In this document: piece after piece, positions 1 to 24,114 of the stretch
How the letters are laid out: every line of letters starts with the position of its first letter
Position numbering within the stretch: position 1 is the first letter of the stretch
Source: Mesostigma viride
Lineage: Eukaryota; Streptophyta; Mesostigmatophyceae; Mesostigmatales; Mesostigmataceae
NCBI GenBank assembly: GCA_009746045.1
Contig: RPFO01001511.1
Span: 1 to 64,000 of the forward strand
Direction: 5' to 3'
Length of the DNA: 64,000 nt
Notes under the pieces: model-generated
Database searches by the model: none
Told to the model about the DNA's origin: nothing
What the model saw: only the letters and a program-made list of their open reading frames with translations
Translations under genes and position numbers: made by a program

Positions 1-3000
1 GAGGGGAGGGCGAGGGGAGGCGAGGGGAGGGCGAGGGGAGGGCGAGGGGAGGCGGAGGGGAGGGCTGAGGGGAGGGCGGAGGGGAGGCGAGGCGAGGGGA
101 GGGCGAGGGCGAGGTGAGGGCGAGGGCGAGGGCGAGGGAGGGCGGGGAGCGAGGGCGAGGGCGAGGGCGAGGGATCGAGGGCCGAGGGGCGAGGGCGAGG
201 GCGAGGGCGAGGCGAGGGCGAGGGGAGGGCGAGGGCGAGGGCGAGGGCGAGGGCGAGGGGCGAGGGCGAGGGCGAGGGCGAGAGGGCGAGGGGAGGGCGA
301 GAGGGGAGGGCGAGGGGCGAGGGCGAGGGGAGGGCGAGGCGAGGGCGAGCGGGCGAGGGCGAGGGCGAGGGCGAGGGGAGGGCGGAGGGCGAGGCGAGGG
401 ACGAGGCGAGGGGGCGAGGCGAGGGCGAGGGCGAGGGCGAGGGCGAGGGCGAGGGCGAGGGCGAGGGCGAGGGCGAGGGGAGGGCGAGGCGAGGGCGAGG
501 CGAGGGCGAGGGCGAGGGCGAGGGCGAGGGCGAGGGGAGGGCGAGGGGAGGGCGAGGGAGGGCGAGGGGAGGGCGAGGGGGAGGCGAGGGAGGGCGAGGG
601 CGAGGGCGAGGGCGAGGGCGAGGGCGAGGGCGAGGGCGAGGGCGAGGGCGAGGGCGAGGGAGGGCGAGGGGAGGGCGAGGGCGAGGGCGAGGGCGAGGGG
701 AGGGCGAGGGGAGGGCGAGGGCGAGGGCGAGGGCGAGGGCGAGGGAGGGCGAGGCGAGGGGCGAGGGCGAGGGCGAGGGCGAGGGCGAGGGGGAGGGCGA
801 GGGAGGGCGAGGGCGAGGCGAGGGCGAGGGCGAGGGCGAGGGCGAGGGCGAGGGGAGGGGCGAGGGGCGAGGGCGAGGGGAGGGCGAGGGGAGGGCGAGA
901 GGGCGGGGGAGGGCGAGGGCGAGGGCGAGGGCGAGGGCGAGGGGAGGCGAGGCGAGGGCGAGGGCGAGGGCGAGGGGAGGGCGAGGGCGAGGGCGAGGGC
1001 GGAGCGAGGGCGAGGGCGAGGGCGAGGGCGAGGGCGAGGGCGAGGGCGAGGGCGAGGGCGAGGGCGAGGGCGAGGGCGAGGGAGAGGCGAGGGCGAGGGC
1101 GAGGGCGAGGGCGAGGGGAGGGCGAGGGCGAGGGCGAGGGCGAGGGCGAGGGCGAGGGCGAGGGCGAGGCGAGGGCGAGGGCGAGGCGAGGGCGAGGGGC
1201 GAGGGCGAGGGCGAGGGAGGGCGAGGGCGAGGGCGAGGGCGAGGGAGCGAGGCGAGGGCGAGGGCGAGGGCGAGGGCGAGGGCGAGGGCGAGGGCGAGGG
1301 CGAGGGCGAGGGCGAGGGCGAGGGCGAGGGGAGGCGAGGCGAGGGCGAGGGGGGAGGGCGAGGGCGAGGGCGAGCGAGGGCGAGGGCGAGGGCGAGGGCG
1401 AGGGCGAGGGCGAGGGCGAGGGAGGAGGGCGAGGGCGAGGGCGAGGGGAGGGCGAGGGGGAGGGCGAGGGCGAGGGGGCGAGGGGAGGGCGAGGGGAGGG
1501 CGAGGGCGAGGGCGAGGGCGAGGGCGAGGGCGAGGGCGAGGGGAGGGCGAGGGCGAGGAGGGCGAGGGCGAGGGCGAGGGAGGGCGAGGGCGAGGGCGAG
1601 GGCGAGGGCGAGGGCGAGGGCGAGGGCGAGGGCGAGGGCGAGGGCGAGGGAGGCGAGGGCGAGGCGAGGGCGAGGGCGAGGGGAGGGCGAGGGAGAGGCG
1701 AGGGCGAGGGCGAGGGCGAGGGCGAGGGCGAGGGCGAGGGGAGGGCGAGGGGCGAGGGCGAGGGCGAGGGCGAGGGCGAGGGCGAGGCGAGGGCGAGGGC
1801 GAGGGGAGGGCGAGGGGAGGGCGAGGGAGGGCGAGGGCGAGGGCGAGGGGAGGGCGAGGGGAGGGCGAGGGGAGGGCGAGGGGAGGGCGAGGGGAGGGCG
1901 AGGGGAGGGCGAGGGGGGGAGGGCGAGGGGAGGGCGAGGGGGAGGGCGAGGGGGAGGGCGAGGGGAGGGCGAGGGGGAGGGCGAGGGGAGGGCGAGGGGA
2001 GGGCGAGGGGAGGGCGAGGGAGGGCGAGGGGGAGGGCGAGGGGAGGCGAGGGCGAGGGCGAGGGCGAGGGCGAGGGCGAGGGCGAGGGCGAGGGCGAGGG
2101 CGAGGCGAGGGCGAGGGCGAGGGCGAGGGCGAGGGCGAGGGCGAGGGCGAGGGCGAGGGCGAGGGCGAGGCGAGGGCGAGGGCGAGGGCGAGGGCGAGGG
2201 CGAGGGCGAGGGCGAGGGCGAGGGCGAGGGCGAGGGAGGGCGAGGGCGAGGGCGAGGGCGAGGGCGAGGGCGAGGGCGAGGGCGAGGGCGAGGGCGAGGG
2301 CGAGGGCGAGGGCGAGGGCGAGGGCGAGGGCGAGGGCGAGGGCGAGGGCGAGGGCGAGGGCGAGGGCGAGGGCGAGGGCGAGGGCGAGGGCGAGGGCGAG
2401 GGCGAGGGCGAGGGCGAGGGCGAGGGCGAGGGCGAGGGCGAGGGCGAGGGCGAGGGCGAGGGCGAGGGCGAGGGCGAGGGCGAGGGCGAGGGCGAGGGCG
2501 AGGGCGAGGGCGAGGGCGAGGGCGAGGGCGAGGGCGAGGGCGAGGGCGAGGGCGAGGGCGAGGGCGAGGGCGAGGGCGAGGGCGAGGGCGAGGGCGAGCG
2601 AGGGCGAGGGCGAGGGAGAGGGCGAGGGAGAGGGCGAGGGAGAGGGCGAGGGCGAGGGCGAGGGCGAGGGCGAGGGCGAGGGCGAGGGCGAGGGCGAGGG
2701 CGAGGGCGAGGGCGAGGGCGAGGGCGAGGGCGAGGGCGAGGGCGAGGGCGAGGCGAGGGCGAGGGCGAGGGCGAGGGCGAGGGCGAGGCGAGGGCGAGGG
2801 CGAGGGCGAGGGCGAGGGCGAGGGCGAGGGCGAGGGCGAGGGCGAGGGCGAGGGCGAGGGCGAGGGCGAGGGCGAGGGCGAGGGCGAGGGCGAGGGCGAG
2901 GGCGAGGGCGAGGGCGAGGGCGAGGGCGAGGGCGAGGGCGAGGGCGAGGGCGAGGGCGAGGGCGAGGGCGAGGGCGAGGGCGAGGCGAGGGCGAGGGCGA

Positions 3001-3162
3001 GGGCGAGGGCGAGGGCGAGGGCGAGGGCGAGGGCGAGGGCGAGGGCGAGGGCGAGGGCGAGGGCGAGGGCGAGGGCGAGGGCGAGGGCGAGGGCGAGGGC
3101 GAGGGCGAGGGCGAGGGCGAGGGCGAGGGCGAGGGCGAGGGCGAGGGCGAGGGCGAGGGCGA
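1..3162. repeat. (GAGGGC)n hexamer satellite
   Basis: The block is an almost uninterrupted array of GAGGGC with scattered 1-3 base slips (GAGGGGA, GAGGC). It runs off the left edge of the window. The plus strand has nearly no T. GGG runs every six bases with CGA loops fit the G-quadruplex pattern (G3N3)n throughout. The long Arg-Gly/Ala-Arg reading frame through it is an artefact of the repeat and not a gene. Confidence 0.97.
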
Positions 3163-3697
<535 letters not shown>

Positions 3698-3824
3698 GTC
3701 AGTGCTCATTATAGACCTTTTTGCTGAGCCGGCCCCGCCCGGCCCGGCAACAAATCGCAGGAGCCGGGGGCCGGGGACAGCCGCCAGGTTCCCGGCGCCT
3801 GGCATTGTTTTCCTGAGGGAACCC

Positions 3825-4935
3825 AAAAGTAATTTAAATTAAATTAAATCATAACATGGCTTCCGTTGGGAGATCATGTAGCACATATTCCTTGCCGGAT
3901 GGGTGGAGGTGGGCAAAGCCGCGTAATTAAAGTAAGCTAACTCTAAGCTATCTAGTCTAGAAAAATCCTAACTACAGTACTCCTACACTACTCAGCAAAA
4001 CGCCCCTTCCGCTTGAGGGGGGGGGGCTTGCCCACAAGGGCTGGCGTGTGAGCCTGGACAATCTTCTGCCACCTCTTCTTGTTCTGCATAGCAGTCCAAA
4101 GAAGAGACAGGGAGTGAATGCGGTGTTCAAACTGAGCTGGGACCACTAGGTCGGCCAGCAACATCTGGATGTAGTTCATGGCAGGTTTACCTAGCTTTCT
4201 AGGAATGTCCTTGGGGCCAGGCCAGGTCAGGATGTGCCGCCCTGGTTAGCCAAGCCGCTAGCTGGGGGCCGGCCAGACCAAGGGCGGTATCTACCTGACT
4301 GGTGCTGAGCAAGATGTCCTACAAATGCTATCCTACGCTGCCTAATCTCGTCCGAAATGCGAGGCATACCCTGATACAAAGACTCTAAAACCTATGCTTG
4401 GAAAACCCTACATTCAGGACCTGTCGGGGCATCCTGTACATAAACCGTGCCGTCTAGCTTGGCGGCCAGCGTGCCCGTGAGTGTCCATGCCTCGGCGCCA
4501 TACGTACTAAGCACCGTGAGGACGAGGACCTTGAATTATGCGCTTGCGGTGCTCGCCCAGGCCCTTGGAGCCCCAGTAGGTGTTGAGCGAACGAAGCCTG
4601 GCCCAGGCCAGGCCGATGCGGATGTCCACATCGTCGGCGGTGTCGGGGAGCATGCTCCCCAGCAGTTTGAAGCGATCACGGAACGGGATCGATCCCCGTC
4701 CCGTCTAGCAGCCGCGGCAGTGGCGGGCGACTGGAAGCCCCAATCACCATCGCTTCAGTTTTGACACTAATTTGAGTAATCTCCAACCCCACTGCCCTGG
4801 CCTCCAAGCCCAGACGGTCCAGCCAGGTCTGAATGTGCTCGGGGCGCGCGATAGCGTGGTGTCATCCGCATAAATCAGGTCGGACAGGCGGTAGCCAGGG
4901 TCAACGCCGCTATGTTCGCACTGTGTCCAACAAGC
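3825..4935 (-). mobile_element. LINE family A, 5'-truncated copy 1 (RT C-terminal part)
   Basis: Read on the minus strand this matches the copy at 47605-48715 over its length: the connection region after the RT palm, a Lys/Pro-rich C-terminus ending near 3988, then a 3' UTR with AT-rich tail (AAATT repeats at 3830-3850). Several frameshifts break the frame. It is oriented 3' end left and truncated 5', the usual outcome of target-primed reverse transcription. Recognised by the family pattern 'GHLARTSQVDT', 'GLAWARLRSLNTYWRS' seen in the better copies. Confidence 0.8.
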
Positions 4936-5091
4936 CGTGCTCGACGCACGCAGAGCGCTCTATTCGAGCCACGTCGATCCATCAGGCAGGCACATGGCTG
5001 GGAATGCCAGGCACAGTCCTCATGTATACAGGTGCACCAGCAATCACGACAACATGCGCATTCAGTATTCACTGTACATAAGTACTGCTAA

Positions 5092-5377
5092 GCCATCGCA
5101 GTAATATGGTGCTCACCGTTACACACTCCCGGCCAGTTAGGCTCGAACACACGCCCTGGTCACGCAAGGTGTTTCCAGCCCCACCGTCTACTAGGTCATC
5201 TAGTCGCTCTTAGCGTTAGCACTTGAGCCACAACTTCAACGAACAAGGCTACGCATTACCAAATCCATTCATATCCATAATCATGAACGTCTCGAAAACG
5301 CGGATAAGATATCGGCAGGCTTGAGCTACCACAGTCTGGATTCTCCAGATTTCTGGCCTGCACTGGTTGTCTCGTTG
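5092..5377 (-). mobile_element. SINE-like retroposon with 14-bp target duplication (copy 1)
   Basis: The 286-bp unit is flanked by perfect direct repeats ATAAGTACTGCTAA at 5078-5091 and 5378-5391. A second diverged copy lies at 61253-61540. On the minus strand a candidate pol III box A (TGGCTCAAGTGC) and box B (GTGTTCGAGCC) are present, spaced somewhat far apart for a tRNA. A tRNA-derived SINE is the simplest reading; the promoter boxes are inference. Confidence 0.65.
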
Positions 5378-5506
5378 ATAAGTACTGCTAATTATCCACA
5401 GTTACATCCCTCTTGCTTCTTGATCACTAGTGCCACAGCTAGGCACTGGTTGCATGTCCCTCAATTCAGCACCAGAGGATTTAAATGATCAACCAATTCG
5501 ACCGGT

Positions 5507-16648
<11,142 letters not shown>

Positions 16649-16649
16649 C

Positions 16650-17197
16650 TTGATCTGCGGACGCTGGTCACGGTTATTAGTGTGTTCAATCTTCCCCAAA
16701 CGTTTTACCAGGCGCAGATGCCATCGCCACCATGCAGACGACTCTAGTTAACAGTTGCTGAAAGTTCCTAGCCGGTACTTACAAGGCAACATGGGAACTC
16801 ATCCGACTGCCCTTAAGGCGGCGAAGAAGAAGGGTAAGCAGCTCATTCCATCTCGCATGCCTAACGGGCCATTAAAACTTTGTGCGTTGAGCGTTTGCTG
16901 TGCTGAGCGACCCTCCCAGCGGAAGCACGTACGTAACTAATCAAAGCATAATTCCCGTAAGCGTATGGCAAAAAAATTGAGCTCAAAGTCAGCCATTCGG
17001 TCGGCAAAAAAATTGAGCTCGAAGTCAGTCAGTCGGTGAGTTTATTCCCAAGCACGCATGATTTTTGTGCCCAGACTCCCCAGAGTAGGGTGACAAATTA
17101 TACAACAACGATCGGGTGAGGACAAGCGAGGCTGCATAGTGCGCCCCCGCAATTTCTGGCAATTTTTGCCTTGGCCAGGCCTTGGCAGGACTACAGT
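16650..17197. other. Upstream flank of the adenylate-forming gene, no gene seen
   Basis: The likely promoter region for the minus-strand gene. A short direct duplication (GCAAAAAAATTGAGCTC plus AAGTCAG) lies at 16970-17035. I could not place a TATA box or initiator with confidence. Confidence 0.5.
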
Positions 17198-18950
17198 ACA
17201 CCGTCCGCATTGGAAGTTCTAACTAAATAATTAGCTTCTGGAAAATGTTCTGTTTGAAAACCATAAAAAAAACAAAAGAAAATTAATTAATTAACTCCGG
17301 GGGCTGAGGACTGGACTCAACAAACAAACAAACAAAATTAATTAATTAACTCATGTGGGCACGGGGTCGTCGCCCTGTGAGAAAACAAACAAACACTTTA
17401 TATTATATAAAAGTACATAAAACCTTCGAAAATACCTTGGACAGGCGGGGAACATGAAATATCGTGAAAATCGAAAAAAAACCGCGAGACTCAGGCCGAG
17501 CGCGGGGTGAGGCGCGAACCAAGTGAACCGCTTTTGCATCCAGCAATCCACGCTCTACTGCCTCGGCAGGGCACGTCGGTCGGTACTGGCTCAGTAGAGG
17601 CTGAGGCCTGAGCGTGTCTACAGATGTACATGTAAGATGTACTACTCAATGTTTTTTTTAGTGGCGATACACCGCCAAATGTGGCGGTGTGGCACTTTTT
17701 TTGGCAAAATGTGGCGGTGCCACCCACTTGGACAGGGCACCCAAGAAGCCACAATTTGGCCGTGCTGTTCTACTTTGTAGTTTCGTTTCGCCACAGGGTG
17801 GCCGTGCCTGAAGTTCACTCTAGTACAGGCTACGCCACAATTGGCGGTGTCAGCCGGTCTTCCGGCCGGCGTTCCGCCACAAGCCTCCCTAGTACTAGAA
17901 CTACTATGAGTATTACTATGACTGACTGACTTACTGACTGCATAGTGCATGTACGTAGAGCCCGGCCAAGTGCCAAGTGGCAAGTGGCCCGCTGCCAGAG
18001 ACCAGAGTGCACTGTGCAGACTGCAGCTTGTGTGCATTTTCTGGCTTCAGCTGGCTGGCGGCCTGGCGGCTGGCGCCTCAGTTCCAGTCACTCGCCAGCC
18101 ATACAGTACTGTACTGCATTGCATTGACTATGTGTTTAGACTTTCGGCACTTCAGTAATCGTTTTGTTAAGCAGTGGCTGTAGTGGTAATCGTTGTTGTT
18201 AATTTACCAAGTACGCCCGGCGCCGATGCCTGAGACGGAGACGCTCGCCCGCCTTGTGTACAGGCATTCACGCCTTAAGTTGGGTTCGAGGTTTTTGGTC
18301 AACCCAACTTCAGGCGTGAACCCAACTTAAGGCGTGAATGATTCTAATAAATTCTACTAGTTTGAACTTAAGATAATTAAACATACTGTTCTGAACTACT
18401 TTGAACTTGGAATGCCAGTACGGCGCCGCGCCGCGCTGACCCCGCTGCCGGTAGGGTCATTTGCTGCACCAAAAAGCCAGCCCGCCACACGTGGCCGTGC
18501 CAAGCCCAATTTTAATTGGCTTAAAGCCACACATTGGCCGAGTAAACTGAAGTTTTCATAGTTCGAAACGCCACAAGTGGCCTAGCGCCACTAGTAACGA
18601 AAACCTTAAAAAAAACACTCATGTGCGATACTGGGCCTTGAGCAATTAAATAGGGTATCACTGACCTGAGACCTCCACTGACTACAGCCTGTGGCCGCCG
18701 AAAGGGGGGCCGCCGGGCCGGGTTGGGGACGGCGTGTACCATATCTACCAAACAAACAAAAGAAATTTAATTAAATAAGTACCCAAGTGCCGTGAACGGC
18801 TGCAGGACAAACAAACAAACAAAAGGTTTTAATTAAATAATAAAAACCCGGGACTCTAACTGGCTCCCCAACAAACAATCCAGGGTTATTCGTAATGCAA
18901 ATACGGCAAAAATTGACCCATAATAACAAACTTCCAATGCGGACGGTGTA
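17198..18950. repeat. Composite inverted-repeat block
   Basis: GTACACCGTCCGCATTGGAA at 17198 recurs as its reverse complement at about 18930-18950, framing 1.75 kb. Inside are several AAACAAACAAAC + TTAATTAA tails (17320-17350, 17383, 18750-18840) and two clusters of palindromic GCCACA..TGGCGG motifs (17660-17890, 18480-18600). The outer ends of these clusters are poly-T and poly-A (GTTTTTTTTAGTGGCG and its partial inverse near 18600). It may be a non-autonomous DNA transposon with nested insertions. I see no coding sequence. Confidence 0.55.
18261..18344. mobile_element. Short MITE related to the 14.9-kb element
   Basis: 84 bp, starting CAGGCATTCACGCCTTAAGT and ending in an imperfect inverse, with TA on both sides (18259-18260, 18345-18346). 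The core CATTC.CGC.TTAAGTT is shared with the 14868-15191 element, so they belong to one family or to sister families. Confidence 0.7.
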
Positions 18951-19449
18951 CGTCGCGCAGACGTGGAACGATAGTCGGGCGAAAAACTACTACTTGCCGC
19001 GGACACGCAGGCATCTCCTGACGGCCGGGGCCACGGCACCGCCGGCCGAGACCAGCCGTCAAGAGGCAAAACGTTCCGGCCGGGAAACCGCCGGCTGGCG
19101 ACGCCACTCATATTAAGGCGCCTCTCACGCTGGAGCCTCCGGAACCTGTTTTTTTTCTCGGATCCCGGCGTCCCGGCGTACGTATCCCACCGACAGATAC
19201 GTGGATAAACGTGGGCAGGGGTCGTGGAGAGACTTCGACAGGCCGGGCTTGACGAATCGAAATGATTCCGCGGACCCACCATCGATCATCACTGAGCGCG
19301 TTCATACTGAAAGTCATATTTTTCTTATGTGTTCCAGGTTTTATTCCCAGGAAATTAATTCCACCTATTGCACTGTCAGTAAATCATCCGACAAGGGCGT
19401 GAATAAAAACTTACAATCTACTTAAAAAGGTCAAAATAATATACTACTT

Positions 19450-20640
19450 GCGGGCATGAGGAGCGGATCCCGGCACACGGAAAATTGACCGCAGCATGTT
19501 GGTGACCGCGCTGTCCAGCGTTTTGGCAAGGTCGGCTGTGAGGGTCCACGTCTCGGCCGGCCCCGTACGTAAGAACAGGGACTGAGGACCAGGACCTGTT
19601 TTTAAACAGGTCCTGTTTCTCTAGCTTGGCCAAGGGCTTGCGCCACAGCTACTAGGGCCCTGCATCAGTTGGCGTTAAGCGTGCTAGGCGAACGAGATAC
19701 GGTGGTCCACGTCGGCCTCGCAGCTGGGGGGTAACTAGCTACCCATGCAGCAACTTGACGCGGTCCCGATACTGGACCGTCGAGAGCCATCAAGGATAAA
19801 GAGGTCCGGCGGTGGCTGAGTGAGCCCAACCGCCAGGGCATCGGTCTTCTTGCTGACCTCGAGCCCCACCACTATCGGGCCTAGGATGTCTCGCAATCCA
19901 AGCTTGGATTGCGAGACAGTCAAGCCATGTCTGGACGTGTTCAGTGTCCTCGAAGAGGGTGGTGTCGTCTGCATAGATGATTTCCGCTAGCCGAAGCTCC
20001 GTGTCCGCCCCGCCATGCCAGAATTTGTTGGCGACCTTCACCCCTGGTTCCCTACCCACAATGCGACCAAACCGCTTGCGCACCTATATTATTACGTATT
20101 CGACCACAATAGTGAACAGGTATGGCAAGAACACGCAGCCCTGCCACACACCCATCTGTAAGGGCATGGTGGCGTGGACCCGTAGGAAGTGCGCACCAAG
20201 ACCTGTGGTAGACCCTTCATACAGCTGTGGCGGCCGGATGACAGCAATAAGGGGGAGGGGGATTCGGAACAGAGTGAGGATGTCCCACAGTGCAGACCAG
20301 AAAACCGAATCGAAGCTAGGCTAAATTGATGAAGTCCCCCAGCACACGGTGCAGAGGGGACTCACCACTCTAGGCTAGAGGCGGTGCAGTTCTTCCACGA
20401 GGCGGCGAGTAGCGAAGAGCGCTTGTACTGTGTTGCAGCCTGGACGGAAGCCGAGCTGAGTCTCGCTGAGGTGGCCGCCGGTCCAGGGCAGTGCGCAGGC
20501 GGTTTAGGATGAGCCGCATGAGAAGCTTGAGGGGGGCGCTTTGGATGCACACCCCTCTGTAGTTGCCGGGGTCGGCGGGCGACCCCTTGTTTTTCGGTAC
20601 AGCATCGTGCGAAAACTGTGTTGCCAGGCCGCTTTTACGT
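19450..20640 (-). pseudogene. LINE reverse transcriptase, decayed (family C-like)
   Basis: Minus-strand fragments of an APE-type-looking LINE RT appear in order. They are a YRGVCIQSAPLKLLMRLILN segment near 20550, then FDSVFWSALWDILTLF (motif A region) near 20320, MGVWQGCVFLPYLFTIVVEY (motif B) near 20130, and IIYADDTTLF (motif C catalytic YADD) near 19985. Several frame breaks are needed to link them, so it is dead. It is clearly diverged from LINE family A elsewhere in this window, which has LIYADDTTLIARPEHIQTWL at the same place. The 3' part past 19450 is not recognisable. Confidence 0.85.
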
Positions 20641-21633
20641 ACGCTGCATGTATACTGCAGCTCCAGAGTCCAGGCCCAAGCGGCCGCGTCGCCGGACGTT
20701 GGCGGCGTCGGATTCGCGTCGGCAACTTAAGGCCGCGAAACGGCATCGGGACGCGTCGGAAACGCTAGCTGGACGGTGCCGTCTGACCGGCCTACCTGGG
20801 TGTCATCGCGCCAAGTTCTCGCTGCTTATATGCTTGTCCCCAGCGTCTCAAGTGCTTGTCGGGCCATACGGCCCTAGCTCATGACGTACTACAAGTCTGC
20901 CCTCGTGACCTGCACAAAGCGCTGGTCCCACTCGGGTCCAGTGACACAAGCTACCTGCACTTGCTATGCTGTACTACTCTTCATGCAGGCTTTTGGTGCT
21001 TCACAACACACTACTATTGTAACTGTTGTCTCATTGACACTGTAAATGGGGGAAATATGCCTCTGTGTTTAATTCAATAAATAAATATTAAAATTAAAAT
21101 CCAAAACTAAAATCCCGAAGCAATATATAAGACAAACATTAATCCAACTTTCACTGGTCTAATTATCAAAACCTCACGCGCATTCGCACGATGCGTGGAA
21201 GCGTGTGCTCTTCTAAAATGTACAAAACCAGGCACCTGGCGCATGTGCCTGCCAGCTGCATTCACCTCGGGTATGAACGGGGGGTGCCGCTGACATCACC
21301 TTCACAACATCTTCACGGCCGTGATTGATTGATGACAATCATGACCTGCGTTCAATTTCTTGACTGTCTCGCGCATGCGGTTGAGGAAGGTACCTGGGAC
21401 CAGCACATGCTGCATGTTTGGAAGCCTTGAGTTTCCTTTTGCCACAGTTCCACATGAAACGCTCCCAGCGAACACGCTCACCTCTTTCCGGCCCCTTGGC
21501 CTTGCTCATTTCCTTTCCATGGATGCCGTCCACCATGCGTTGGTTGTCTCTTTGGTACCTGGGGGCAGGTCCTGCCCATGTATCTGGACTACACTCCCAG
21601 GGAGACAACACCATTCCACTTAAGATGCGGTGT
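20641..21633. other. No gene recognised
   Basis: Mixed-composition DNA, AT-rich at 21060-21180. I see no exon with supporting splice sites and no repeat array. The 5' part of the 19.45-20.64 kb LINE would be expected here but cannot be recognised. Confidence 0.4.
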
Positions 21634-22527
21634 CAGACGAGATACGTGTCCACGCACGAGCCCTTCTCGATTGAGCCAAAGAAAAGCGATCTTAGGATCT
21701 CCTAAAATAGCGCGCTCCGGCTGCGAGGCAGGCATCGCGGGGGCGACTCGGGCGCAGCCGACCTCACCGGGTTCCACCGAACCTCCGACCCTAAGCGTGT
21801 CAGCTGCCAGCACGGCACCCCCACAACCTCATCCACGCTATCCCCCACAGCCAAGCTGGGTTCCAGTGCCGGCCGAATCTCCCCTCCCCAACTGCACTGG
21901 CCGATACCCCGCTCCACCCCCGGATAGTCCGCCCTGTACGCGCACGCCGACAGCTCGCAGGCAGAGCCATCCCCTCCATTCAAAAAGTCCCTCGTCCCAA
22001 CATGATGCTGGCAGCCGTCACTCTCGTCGAAATCTGCCGGACGGAACCGTGAGTAGCTACTGGCGCGCGCAGCGCCGCCACCGATACCCTCCCCCCGCAG
22101 CAAGCAGCTCACTCCGGCATCCAGGTCGATATGGCCAGACCAGGATAACCGGCGGAGTGGGTACTGCTGTCCGTCGAATCCAGTGGTCTGGGGCGTTCGG
22201 GGGGACGCCCTCGGGGCGTAGTACCCCTCGCGCACACACACCCCGCCCGCGCCCACTGGGTGACTCCGAAGGTGCGACGACGAGCGGGCAAACACGCGGG
22301 AGCCCGAGAACACCATGCCCCGCCCCGAGAGGGGCCCGCTGCGGCCGTACCGGCTGCTCCCGGCGCCCGACAGGTCGACGCTGAAGGGGGACGAGAGGAG
22401 GCGGGAGAGGGAGTTTGTGGAGGGGTGGCCCGCGGAGAGCTTGTGTGTACTCACGTCCATGACCATGGCCTCCTCCTTCTCCTCACGCCACTTGGCGGGC
22501 AGCCAGGAATAGTTGCGGGGGCCGTAC
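21634..22527 (-). CDS. Unrecognised gene, two 3' exons
   Basis: Exon 22527-21768 opens after a good acceptor (CCCCCGCAG) with YGPRNYSWLPAKWREEKEEA and continues as a Ser/Gly/Arg-rich segment. It ends at CCG|GTGAGG in phase 0. The next exon, 21701-21634 (acceptor TATTTTAG), reads EILRSLFFGSIEKGSCVDTY and stops. The composition suggests a flexible cytosolic tail. Upstream exons could not be found; a hydrophobic stretch on the minus strand at about 22690-22640 (AVSFLAIWLVILRTA) may be part of the gene, which is speculative. I do not recognise the family. Confidence 0.45.
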
Positions 22528-23415
22528 CTGCGGGGGTATTGGGGGGTAAGGGTTCCGTGGGAGGGGAGAGTAGGGGCAACCGCACAGCCGAGACATCAGA
22601 GCCATGTGGTGAGGAAATGAACTCGAGATGGCGATGGTTACGTGGCATGCGGTGCGGAGAATGACGAGCCAAATGGCCAGAAAAGAGACAGCAAGCTTCG
22701 TTTCCGTCGCACAACGGTGATGGGGCGTTGGTACGCTACAATTAATACTGCAGTGTTTTGTATTGACATAGTATAAATATGGCTGTCTCACTAAACATTA
22801 CGATAGCATGCAACTGTACCAAGGTGGCTCAGGGGGTTGTTCCTATCCCAGGCCTCGTCATGACATCCATCCACGGCGTTGCTCTGCCTGGCGCGGGGCT
22901 AAAGAATCAAAAGCACGCTTCCGCTATATAGAGAGGCTAGTAGCATATAGAGAGGCTGGTAGTATAAAGAGAGGCTGGTCGTATATAGAGAGGCTACATA
23001 TACAACATCATCGCCAGCCAAATAAGGGGTTGACTTGCGAAGGCAAAGGCATTGATATGAGGACAGGAAACAGGCTACGCCGGCGTACCCTGGCCCACAT
23101 CATCTCGTTGTCTCATTGATCATGGTAAGCTATTTGAAGAGGCTGCCTTGTGAAACCGCAGGGGGCTGCAAAGAGACGACTGGAGGGCCAATGCGTCGCA
23201 GCTGGCTGACGCACCCACCTCACCCATGCTTTGACGCGCCACGCACGACACACGAGCTACGCGCTATAGCTGCTCATGGGTACGCATGCGAGAGTATCAA
23301 GCCAGTCCAAAGAGTGTGTGTGTGTGTGCATGCGTGCGTGTGTGTGTGTGTGTTTGAGTGTAAACTTGTGTGTGTCCGTGCGTGTGTGTGTGCGTGTTCA
23401 ATATCGTATAACATT

Positions 23416-23451
<36 letters not shown>

Positions 23452-24114
23452 GTGTGTGTTGTGTTGTGTCTATGTGCTATCACTGCATAGTGCATACTGT
23501 GCCACCCGCCACAAGAATGCCACGCTGCAGCCAGCACATCGCACACAACATTAATAGCAGTGTTTTGGATTATTACTCATGAAAAAGGGGGTACCACCAC
23601 TGCCTGCACCACGCATGGGACCAAGGGGTTTGGCGTGCGACAATGTTGGATGACGAGAATGTTGGATGATGTGGCACGCATCCACCCACTTCAGCGTTGC
23701 AAGCCATGCACACACGGGGCCAGCAAGTGTGGATTGACACCCTGGGCGAGTGCGGATTGACCTTATGTCACTAATATAGTATGACTCTAGTCGAGCATGC
23801 TGTAGCATATGACTATGCGTACATGAGACAACCAGCGCAGGCAAGACATCTGAGGGGGGTCCGGACCATGGCAGCGCCATCCTGCGTCGTGTCTTCATCG
23901 CATCCGCCACATATGGCTGCTAGTGCTGGGCCTAGAAAGATGTTCCACCCATGTGGCATGGCCACGACCCGGCATCTAGGGATTAGCAACTGGGGTATAG
24001 CAACTAGGGGGCAGATTCCGTGTCCATGTCCATGTCCACATCATCAAGGATTTATGCTCACGTGCCGCAATCTACTTTGTTTATTGATGACGTAGTTGAT
24101 CATCAATTACTTCA
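22528..24114. other. Spacer with simple repeats
   Basis: 22920-23000 holds four copies of a 19-20 bp unit (TATAGAGAGGCTGGTAG). 23312-23458 is a broken (TG)n tract. I see no other exon with good splice sites. Nothing else is recognisable. Confidence 0.5.
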
